From Geodermatophilus sp. YIM 151500 (GTDB lineage Bacteria > Actinomycetota > Actinomycetes > Mycobacteriales > Geodermatophilaceae), in the NCBI RefSeq assembly GCF_025716945.1, contig NZ_JAOVZT010000002.1, positions 426,419-490,418 of the forward strand: DNA of 64,000 bases, read 5' to 3'. The notes below the pieces were generated by a model, which made no database searches, had not been told where the DNA came from, and worked only from the letters and a program-made list of their open reading frames with translations. A program made the translations under genes and the position numbers. Positions 38,862 to 46,188 of the stretch are shown here, one piece after another; positions within the stretch are counted from its first letter, which is position 1, and the number at the start of each line of letters is the position of its first letter.

Positions 38862-39626
38862 GTGTTCGCGACCGAGAGGCCGGCCCGGTGGTCGGTGTAC
38901 GCGCTCAGCCTGGTCGTGCTGGCGGTGGTGTGGCAGCTGGCGGCGATCGAGGCCGGGACGCTGCTGGCGAGCTTCACCGAGACGATGGCGCGACTGGCGG
39001 AGCTGGTCAGCAGCGGGGAGCTCGGCTCGGCGCTGTGGGCGTCGGGCCGGATCTTCCTGACCGGCCTGGCCTTGTCCATCGTCCTCGGCCTGCCCCTGGG
39101 GCTGGTGTTCGCCCGGTTCCCGCTGGTCACCGCCGCCGTCGAGACGTACGTGTACGCCCTGTACGCGATCCCGGTGATCACGCTGGTGCCGTTCATCCTC
39201 GCCGGGCTCGGCTTCGACTTCCGCGCGAAGGTTCTGGTCGTCGTGCTGTCGGCGATCTTCCCGATCCTCATCAGCGCGATGGAGGGAGCGCGCAGCGTGC
39301 CGGGACGGCTGCTCGACGTCGCCCACTCCTACGGCTCGCGCGAGCGGCAGCTGTGGGCGGACGTCGTGATCCCGTACACGGTCCCGTACGCCATCACCGG
39401 CATCAAGCAGGGGATCGCCGGGGCGCTGGTCGGCACGATCATCGCCGAGCTGTTCCTCAACGCGACGGGTGTGGGCGACCTGCTCATCCGCGCGTCCACC
39501 AACTACGACTCCGCGGGGGCACTCGCGGTCACGCTGGTCATCTCCGTCATCGCCGTGAGCCTGATGGGTGCCAGCGGAGCGGTCGAACGGCGCTACGCGC
39601 GCTGGCGGGAGGGGCTCTCCGGATGA
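38862..39626 (+). CDS. ABC importer permease (SsuC/TauC type)
   Basis: A 254-aa integral membrane protein with about six helices. The cytoplasmic coupling motif characteristic of importers is visible around EGARSVPGRLLDVAHSYGSRERQLWADVVIPYTVPYAITGIKQGIAGALVGTIIAE (residues about 145-200). The GTG start follows AGGGGG. Its stop overlaps the next permease start (ATGA). It probably pairs with the second permease as a heterodimer. Confidence 0.9.
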   Translation: MFATERPARWSVYALSLVVLAVVWQLAAIEAGTLLASFTETMARLAELVSSGELGSALWASGRIFLTGLALSIVLGLPLGLVFARFPLVTAAVETYVYALYAIPVITLVPFILAGLGFDFRAKVLVVVLSAIFPILISAMEGARSVPGRLLDVAHSYGSRERQLWADVVIPYTVPYAITGIKQGIAGALVGTIIAELFLNATGVGDLLIRASTNYDSAGALAVTLVISVIAVSLMGASGAVERRYARWREGLSG

Positions 39627-40543
39627 CGAAGCGAACCGGGACCGGGACCGGGACCGGGACCCGCGAGCCCGCTGCCGGGAGACCGGTGAGCGTCCCGGCG
39701 GGCAGCGGCTCCTCGGCGACGGAGGCGGTGCCGCTGCCGGCCGAGCCCTCCGGCACGCCGCAGGCCGTGCCGCCCGGACCGACCAGGCGGGAGCGCGGCA
39801 AGCCACCGGCCTGGCTGCTCCGCACCGGAACGGGATTGCTGCTGCTGGCGCTGTGGGAGGCGGCCGCCCGGCTGCTCGGGTCGGAGTTCGTGGCCCGCCC
39901 GACGGCGGTCGCGGCGGCCATCCCCGAGGTCCTGGTGACGGAGACCTTCTGGCAGGACGCCTGGGCGACGGTCGGCGCCGTCGTCTACGGCGTGCTCATC
40001 GGCGCCGTCGCCGGCATGGTCCTCGGCCTGGCGATGGGTCGGATCAAGGTCGTCCGTTGGTTCTTCACCTCGTACGTCAGCGGGCTCTACACCCTGCCCA
40101 TGGTCGCGGTCGTGCCCCTGATGACGATCTGGCTCGGCTACACCAGCGAGACCCGCCTGGTCGCCGTGGCGCTGTCGGCCTTCCTGCCGATCGTCGTGAC
40201 GACGGCCGACGGGTCGCGGGCCATCCCCAAGGAGTACCTCGACGTCGCGCACACCTTCCGGGCGCGCCTGCACCACATCTGGTTCGGCATCGCCCTGCGC
40301 AACGCGATCCCGTACCTGATCGCCGGCATGCAGCTGGCCATCGCCCGCGCGCTGGTCACCGCGGTCGCCGTGGAGTTCCTCGCCGGGGTCCCGGGACTGG
40401 GCTACTCGATCCTGCAGCAGACCCGCAGCTTCCAGCAGAACGAGGCCTTCGTCGGCGTCATCCTGCTGACCCTCTTCGTCGTCGGCGCCCGGGCCCTGCT
40501 CACGCTGGCCCGGCGGCGCTTCCTGCCCTGGTACGGCCGATGA
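39623..40543 (+). CDS. ABC importer permease with N-terminal extension
   Basis: A 306-aa permease of the same type. Residues 1-60 are a non-membrane, low-complexity extension beginning MTKRTGTGTGTGTREP, encoded by four tandem ACCGGG units. About six helices follow, with the coupling motif DGSRAIPKEYLDVAHTFRARLHHIWFGIALRNAIPYLIAGMQLAIARALVTA. It overlaps the upstream permease by 4 bases. The ATPase gene comes only after the intervening CocE-type hydrolase gene. Confidence 0.9.
   Translation: MTKRTGTGTGTGTREPAAGRPVSVPAGSGSSATEAVPLPAEPSGTPQAVPPGPTRRERGKPPAWLLRTGTGLLLLALWEAAARLLGSEFVARPTAVAAAIPEVLVTETFWQDAWATVGAVVYGVLIGAVAGMVLGLAMGRIKVVRWFFTSYVSGLYTLPMVAVVPLMTIWLGYTSETRLVAVALSAFLPIVVTTADGSRAIPKEYLDVAHTFRARLHHIWFGIALRNAIPYLIAGMQLAIARALVTAVAVEFLAGVPGLGYSILQQTRSFQQNEAFVGVILLTLFVVGARALLTLARRRFLPWYGR
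39635..39658. repeat. Hexanucleotide repeat (ACCGGG)x4 in coding sequence
   Basis: Four perfect ACCGGG units encode the Gly-Thr repeat at the permease N-terminus. Unit-number changes would keep the frame. Confidence 0.9.
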
Positions 40544-40624
40544 CCGCACCCCGGTAGCGCGGGCGGACGACGCCGTCCGACCCCGGATCCCCACCTCCCC
40601 GACCCCCCACCCCGGCTCGCCCGG

Positions 40625-40640
40625 GCCCGCCGCGGCGGGC
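40625..40640. other. Perfect 16-bp palindrome before the first CocE-type gene
   Basis: GCCCGCCG/CGGCGGGC is a perfect palindrome 23 bases before the GTG start. A second inverted repeat (CGGACG-ACGC-CGTCCG) lies at 40564-40579. They may form RNA hairpins between permease and hydrolase genes. Confidence 0.4.
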
Positions 40641-40663
40641 ACCCGACCGAGAGAGGACCTGCT

Positions 40664-42427
40664 GTGGCCCCGTTCGAGACCCCCGGCGCGCACCACCGCG
40701 AGACCACGCCCGAGGACATCGTCGTCGAGTGGGACGTGCCGATCGAGATGGACGACGGGCTCGTCCTGCGCGCCGACGTCTACCGCCCCACCGGCGAGGG
40801 CCGGCACCCCGTGCTCATCACCTACGGCCCCTACGGCAAGGGCCTGCCGTTCCAGCAGGGCTACGAGACGTCCTGGGAGATCATGGCCAGGAACCACCCG
40901 GACGTGACCGCCGGCTCCACCAACCGCTTCCAGAACTGGGAGGTCGTCGACCCCGAGAAGTGGGTGCCCCGCGGCTACGTCTGCGTCCGGGTCGACTCCC
41001 GGGGCGCGGGCCGGTCACCGGGGAAGATGGACCTCTGGTCGGCCCGCGAGACCCGGGACTTCCACGACTGCATCGAGTGGGCCGGCACCCAGCCGTGGTC
41101 CAACGGCAAGGTCGGCCTGAACGGCATCTCCTACTACGCGATGAACCAGTGGCAGGTCGCCGCCCTGCAGCCGGAGCACCTGGCCGCCATCTGCGTCTGG
41201 GAGGGCGCCTCGGACTGGTACCGGGACATGAGCCACCACGGCGGGATCCTGTGCACGTTCGTGTCCAACTGGATCCCGATGCAGGTGACGACGGTGCAGC
41301 ACGGGCGCGGCGAGGACGGTCCCCGCGACCCCAACTCGGGCCTGCTGGTCTGCGGCGACGAGAAGCTGTCCGAGGAGGAGCGGGCGGCCAACCTGACCGA
41401 CCTCGACGTGCAGTTCCGCCGCCATCCCCTGGACGACGAGCTCTACGCCGAGCGCACCCCCGACTTCGAGAAGATCACCGTCCCGCTGCTGTCGGCCGGC
41501 AACTGGGGAGGCCAGGGCCTGCACCTGCGCGGCAACGTCGAGGGGTACGTCCGGTCGGCCTCGCCGCAGAAGTGGCTGGAGATGCACGGACTCGAGCACT
41601 GGAGCCACTTCTACACCGACTACGGCCGCGAGCTGCAGCTGCGCTTCTTCGACCACTTCCTGAAGGGCGAGGACAACGGCTGGCCGGACCAGCCCCCGGT
41701 GCAGCTGAACGTCCGGCACGTCGACAGCACCTTCGTGGTGCGGCCCGAGCAGTCCTGGCCCCTCGAGCGCACCGAGTGGACCCGCTTCTACCTCGACGCC
41801 GGTGCCGGCTCGCTGAGCACCGACCGGCCGTCGTCGGAGGCGTCGGTCGCCTACGACACGACGGGCGACGGGGCCTCGTTCACCCTGGGCCCGCTGCCGG
41901 AGCAGGTGGAGGTCACCGGCCCGCTGGCGGCCAAGCTCTTCGTCGAGTCCAGCACCGCGGATGCGGACCTGTTCCTGGTGGTCCGGGTGTTCTCGCCCGA
42001 GGGCGAGGAGGTCGTCTTCCACGGCGCGCTGGATCCGCACACGCCCGTCGCGCAGGGTTGGCTGCGGGCCTCGCACCGCAAGCTCGACGACAAGCTGAGC
42101 CTTCCGTACCGGCCGTACCACACGCACGACGAGGTCCAGCCGCTCCAGCCGGGCGAGGTGTACGAGGTCGACGTCGAGATCTGGCCGACCTGCCTCGTCG
42201 TCCCCGCCGGCTACACGATCACTCTGGACGTCCGCGGCAAGGACTACGTCTACCCCGGCCCGGCCGAGCACCTGTCCAACATGAAGAACCCCATGACCGG
42301 CTGCGGCCCGTTCGTGCACGACGACCCCCAGGACCGTCCCGCCGAGCTCTTCGACGGCACGGTCACCGTCCACACCGGTGGGGACCGGCAGTCCTACCTC
42401 CTCCTCCCGCTCGTCCCGTCCGCCTGA
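40664..42427 (+). CDS. CocE/NonD-family hydrolase, paralog 1
   Basis: A 587-aa alpha/beta hydrolase of the X-Pro dipeptidyl-peptidase (S15)/cocaine esterase family. The N-terminal part has the nucleophile Ser156 in GLNGISYYA and the cap region. Catalytic His lies in HGLEHWSHFYTDYG (about residue 312). The C-terminal jelly-roll domain follows (from about 355: VRHVDSTFVVRPEQSWPLERTEWTRFYLDAG). At the expected acid position the sequence is NWGGQG and not W-x-D. No signal peptide. It lies inside the ABC importer operon, so it probably cleaves the imported compound. GTG start after GAGAGGAC. Confidence 0.88.
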   Translation: MAPFETPGAHHRETTPEDIVVEWDVPIEMDDGLVLRADVYRPTGEGRHPVLITYGPYGKGLPFQQGYETSWEIMARNHPDVTAGSTNRFQNWEVVDPEKWVPRGYVCVRVDSRGAGRSPGKMDLWSARETRDFHDCIEWAGTQPWSNGKVGLNGISYYAMNQWQVAALQPEHLAAICVWEGASDWYRDMSHHGGILCTFVSNWIPMQVTTVQHGRGEDGPRDPNSGLLVCGDEKLSEEERAANLTDLDVQFRRHPLDDELYAERTPDFEKITVPLLSAGNWGGQGLHLRGNVEGYVRSASPQKWLEMHGLEHWSHFYTDYGRELQLRFFDHFLKGEDNGWPDQPPVQLNVRHVDSTFVVRPEQSWPLERTEWTRFYLDAGAGSLSTDRPSSEASVAYDTTGDGASFTLGPLPEQVEVTGPLAAKLFVESSTADADLFLVVRVFSPEGEEVVFHGALDPHTPVAQGWLRASHRKLDDKLSLPYRPYHTHDEVQPLQPGEVYEVDVEIWPTCLVVPAGYTITLDVRGKDYVYPGPAEHLSNMKNPMTGCGPFVHDDPQDRPAELFDGTVTVHTGGDRQSYLLLPLVPSA

Positions 42428-42456
42428 CCGCGGACGACCCGACAAGGAGTTCCGCG

Positions 42457-43302
42457 ATGACGCGATCCCCAGCCGGCACCGGCGCCGTCCCGACCGCCCG
42501 TCCCGCCGACCCGGGCCCCGGCGGTGCGGGCGGACCCCGGGTGGTGGTGTCCCGCGCCGGCGTGCGCTACGGCGACCTCACCGTCTTCGACGGCATCGAC
42601 CTGACCATCCAGGACCGCGAGATCGTCTCGATCGTCGGCCCCTCGGGCTGCGGCAAGACCACGCTGCTCCGCAGCATCGACGGGCTGACCCGCCTGGACT
42701 CGGGGTCGGTGAGCATCGACGGCACGGTCGTCGACGGGCCGACGCCGGGCGTGAGCATGGTCTTCCAGCACTTCGGGCTCTTCCCGTGGAAGAACGTCTA
42801 CAACAACGTCGCCTACGGTTTGAAGCTGCAGAAGGCGCCCAAGGAACGCATCGCCCAGGTGGTGCCGGAGTACATCGACCTGGTCGGGCTGTCGGGTTTC
42901 GAGAAGGCCTTCCCGCACCAGCTCTCCGGTGGCATGCAGCAGCGGGCCGGCCTCGCCCGCGCGCTGGCCGTGGAGCCGCAGGTGCTGCTCATGGACGAGC
43001 CGTTCAGCGCCATCGACGCCCAGACCCGGGAGATCCTGCAGTTCGAGCTGCTGCGGATCTGGGAGAGCCGGCCCATCGCGATGCTGTTCGTGACCCACTC
43101 CATCGAGGAGGCGGTGCTCATGGGTGACCGCGTCGTGGTGCTCAAGGGGCGGCCCAGCCACATCCACGAGGTCATCGACGTCGGCATCCCGCACCCGCGG
43201 ACCCGGGACACGCTCAAGAGCGCGCGCTTCCAGGACGTCACCGCGCACGTCTGGGACCTGCTCATGCAGGACGTCATCGAGGCCGAGCGAGAAGTCGGCT
43301 GA
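42457..43302 (+). CDS. ABC importer ATPase (SsuB/TauB type)
   Basis: A 281-aa nucleotide-binding subunit. Walker A is GPSGCGKTT (about residues 62-70), the Q-loop FQHFGLFPW, the signature LSGGMQQRAGLARAL, Walker B VLLMDEPFSAID and the switch His in VTHSIEEAV. The N-terminal 27 residues are a Pro/Gly-rich extension. The ATG follows AAGGAGTTCC, a ribosome site reused before the next gene. It completes the importer with the binding protein at 37766 and the permeases at 38862 and 39623. Confidence 0.94.
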   Translation: MTRSPAGTGAVPTARPADPGPGGAGGPRVVVSRAGVRYGDLTVFDGIDLTIQDREIVSIVGPSGCGKTTLLRSIDGLTRLDSGSVSIDGTVVDGPTPGVSMVFQHFGLFPWKNVYNNVAYGLKLQKAPKERIAQVVPEYIDLVGLSGFEKAFPHQLSGGMQQRAGLARALAVEPQVLLMDEPFSAIDAQTREILQFELLRIWESRPIAMLFVTHSIEEAVLMGDRVVVLKGRPSHIHEVIDVGIPHPRTRDTLKSARFQDVTAHVWDLLMQDVIEAEREVG

Positions 43303-43402
43303 GCCCCGAGCCGCTGCCGCCCGCCGGCGGCACGTGCTCCTGCCCAGGAGGAACGGCGACCGCCGGGACCACCCCGCACCCCGACCACGACGAAGGAGTT
43401 CC

Positions 43403-45157
43403 ATGCGCCACAGGGAGAAGACCGAGCTGCGCGACGGCATGCTGATCGACTGGGACGTGCCGATCGTGATGGACGACGGCGTCGTGCTGCGGGCCGACGT
43501 CTACCGCCCGCCGGCCGAGGGTCGCTACCCGGTGATCATGACGCTCGGCCCCTACGGCAAGCAGCTGCACTTCGAGGACGGCTACGCGTTCCAGTGGCAC
43601 CTCATGTGCACCGAGCACCCCGACGTGCCGACCGGCTCGACCAACAAGTACCAGGTGTGGGAGGTCGTCGACCCGGAGAAGTGGGTGCCGGACGGCTACG
43701 TGGTGATCCGGGTGGACAGCCGCGGGGCCGGTACGTCCGAGGGCGTCATCGACATCTGGTCGCTGCGCGAGGCGCAGGACCTGGCCATCTGCGTCGACTG
43801 GGCCGGCGTCCAGCCGTGGTCCAACGGCAAGGTGGGCCTCAACGGCATCTCCTACTTCGCCGAGAACCAGTGGCAGACCGCCGCCCTGCAGCCGGAGCAC
43901 CTCGCGGCCATCTGCACGTGGGAGGGGGCGGCCGACTTCTACCGGGACATGGCCCACCACGGCGGGATCTTCTGCAACGGGTTCACCAAGGCCTGGTCGG
44001 AGGCCCAGGTGTGGAGCGTCCAGAACGGCAAGGGCGCCAACGGCTACCGGAGCCGGCTCACCGGCGACTGGGTGTCCGGCCCGGAGACGCTGACCGAGGA
44101 GCAGTTGGGCGCCAACCGGCGCGACTTCTACGAGGACTGCTTGGCGCACAAGCTCGACACCGACGAGTACTGGCAGTCGCGCATGCCGGACTGGAACAGG
44201 GTCCGCGTGCCGCTGCTGTCGTCGGCGAACTGGGGCGGGCAGGGACTGCACCCCCGCGGCAACTTCGAGGGCTTCGTCCGCTCGGCCAGCGAGCAGAAGT
44301 GGCTCGAGGTGCACGGTCTCGAGCACTGGACGGAGTTCTACACCGACTACGGCGTGGCCCTGCAGAAGAAGTTCTTCGGGCACTTCCTGAAGGGCGAGGA
44401 CACCGGCTGGGACACCCAGCCCGCCGTGCAGCTGCAGGTGCGCCACCCCGGCGAGCGCTTCGTCGAGCGGCACGAGGACGAATGGCCGCTGGCACGGACG
44501 CGGTGGACCGAGTACTACCTCGACGCTGCCGGGCTCACCCTCTCCGACCGCCCCGCGGACGGCGACGCCTCGGTGACCTACGCCGGCTTCGGGGACGGTG
44601 CCACGTTCCTCACCCCGCCGATGGAGGCCGAGACGGAGCTCACCGGTCCCGTCGCGGCCAAGCTCTTCGTGTCGTCGGCGACCGAGGACGCCGACCTCTT
44701 CCTCGTCGTCCGCGTCTTCGGTCCCGACCTCAAGGAGGTCGTCTTCCACGGCGCGCTCGATCCCCACACGCCGGTCGCCCAGGGCTGGCTGCGGGCCTCG
44801 CACCGCAAGCTCGACAAGGAGCTCACCCTCCCGTACCGGCCGTACCACACGCACGACGAGATCGAGCCGCTCACGCCGGGGGAGATCTACGAGCTGGACG
44901 TCGAGATCTGGCCGACCTGCATCGTGGTCCCCGCCGGGTACCGCATCGGGCTCACCGTGCGCGGCCGGGACTACGTCTACCCCGGCGACGTCAGCGACAC
45001 GGGGGAGAAGCTCGCGGGCGTGTGGAACGGGGTCGGGCCCTTCAAGCACGACGACCCCCGTGACCGTCCCGCCGAGGTCTTCGGCGGGGACGTGACCGTG
45101 CACACCGGTCCCGACCGCCAGTCCTACCTGCTGCTGCCGGTCATCCCGGAGCGGTGA
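43403..45157 (+). CDS. CocE/NonD-family hydrolase, paralog 2
   Basis: A 584-aa paralog of the hydrolase at 40664, clearly similar along the whole length (WEVVDPEKWVPDGYV, GLNGISYFAENQW with the Ser nucleophile, HGLEHWTEFYTDYG, DPHTPVAQGWLRASHRKLD). Like its paralog it has NWGGQG where the family acid is expected. The ATG follows AAGGAGTTCC. The open frame extends upstream into the ATPase gene but without conserved content. It is followed after 4 bases by a Gfo/Idh/MocA oxidoreductase. Substrate specificity presumably differs from paralog 1. Confidence 0.88.
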   Translation: MRHREKTELRDGMLIDWDVPIVMDDGVVLRADVYRPPAEGRYPVIMTLGPYGKQLHFEDGYAFQWHLMCTEHPDVPTGSTNKYQVWEVVDPEKWVPDGYVVIRVDSRGAGTSEGVIDIWSLREAQDLAICVDWAGVQPWSNGKVGLNGISYFAENQWQTAALQPEHLAAICTWEGAADFYRDMAHHGGIFCNGFTKAWSEAQVWSVQNGKGANGYRSRLTGDWVSGPETLTEEQLGANRRDFYEDCLAHKLDTDEYWQSRMPDWNRVRVPLLSSANWGGQGLHPRGNFEGFVRSASEQKWLEVHGLEHWTEFYTDYGVALQKKFFGHFLKGEDTGWDTQPAVQLQVRHPGERFVERHEDEWPLARTRWTEYYLDAAGLTLSDRPADGDASVTYAGFGDGATFLTPPMEAETELTGPVAAKLFVSSATEDADLFLVVRVFGPDLKEVVFHGALDPHTPVAQGWLRASHRKLDKELTLPYRPYHTHDEIEPLTPGEIYELDVEIWPTCIVVPAGYRIGLTVRGRDYVYPGDVSDTGEKLAGVWNGVGPFKHDDPRDRPAEVFGGDVTVHTGPDRQSYLLLPVIPER

Positions 45158-45161
45158 CCCG

Positions 45162-46166
45162 ATGACGGACGACGACCGCATCGGCTGGGGCCTCGTCGGC
45201 CTCGGTCGGATCGCCGACACCGAGATCGCACCGGCGATCGCCGCGTCGGCCAACGGCGCGCTCGCCGGCGTGGTCAGCCGGGACGCGGCGAAGGCCGAGG
45301 ACTTCGCCGGCCGGCACGGGGCGGCCGCCGCGTACGACGACTACCGCGCGCTGCTCGAGGACCCCGCCGTGGACGCCGTCTACGTCGCCACCCCGAACGG
45401 CCTGCACGCCGACCAGGTGGTGGCGGCGGCGGAGGCCGGCAAGCACGTGCTCTGCGACAAGCCCCTCGCGACGACGGTGGCGGACGCCGAGCGCGCCGTG
45501 GCCGCCTGCGCGGCGGCCGGGGTGCGCCTCGGGGTGACCTTCCAGACCCGCAACCACGAAGGCATGCGGGAGATCCGGGACCTGCTGGCCGCCGGCGGGA
45601 TCGGGTCGGTGCGGCTGGCGCAGGTCGAGCTCGGGCCCGGCCGGATGCTGCCGCAGAACTGGCGCACCGATCCGGAGATGGCCGGGGCCGGCGTGATGAA
45701 CAACCTCGGGGTCCACGCCTACGACCTGCTCCGCTACCTGCTGGGCTCGGAGGTCGTGGAGGCCACGGCCGTGGTCGACGTGGAGCCCGGGTTCCGGGTC
45801 GACACGCTGGCCCTGGCGCTCCTCCGCTTCGAGAACGGCGCCCTCGCCTACGTCAACGCGAACCAGTCGCTGCCGAACCCGCAGCAGAACCTGTCGATCT
45901 GCGGGACGGAGGGGACCGTGCTCGGCCGCAACGTCACCCGGCCCAACCTGGCCGGGAGCATCTCCGTCATCGGCCGCGACGGCACCACCGAGCGGGCCGT
46001 CTCGTCGACCGGCGCCTTCCTGGCGACGGTGGAGAACTTCGCCGACGCGGTCCTGCACGGCCGGGAGCCGAGCCCCTCCGGCGTCGACGGCCTGCGCAGC
46101 GTCGAGCTGACCGAGGCGCTGGCCCGTTCGGCGCGCGACCGGCGGCCGGTCGCCGTCGGCGGCTGA
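45162..46166 (+). CDS. Gfo/Idh/MocA-family oxidoreductase
   Basis: A 334-aa NAD(P)-dependent oxidoreductase. The Rossmann motif WGLVGLGRIADTEIAPAI opens the protein, with VDAVYVATPNGLHADQ and the family signature GKHVLCDKPLATT (the Lys of the CDKP motif), and GVMNNLGVHAYDLLRYLLG in the catalytic domain. Members act on sugars, inositols or other cyclic polyols and also on non-sugar compounds; the substrate is unknown. The ATG lies 4 bases after the hydrolase stop. Confidence 0.92.
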   Translation: MTDDDRIGWGLVGLGRIADTEIAPAIAASANGALAGVVSRDAAKAEDFAGRHGAAAAYDDYRALLEDPAVDAVYVATPNGLHADQVVAAAEAGKHVLCDKPLATTVADAERAVAACAAAGVRLGVTFQTRNHEGMREIRDLLAAGGIGSVRLAQVELGPGRMLPQNWRTDPEMAGAGVMNNLGVHAYDLLRYLLGSEVVEATAVVDVEPGFRVDTLALALLRFENGALAYVNANQSLPNPQQNLSICGTEGTVLGRNVTRPNLAGSISVIGRDGTTERAVSSTGAFLATVENFADAVLHGREPSPSGVDGLRSVELTEALARSARDRRPVAVGG

Positions 46167-46188
46167 GACCGCCGCGGACGGCCCGACC

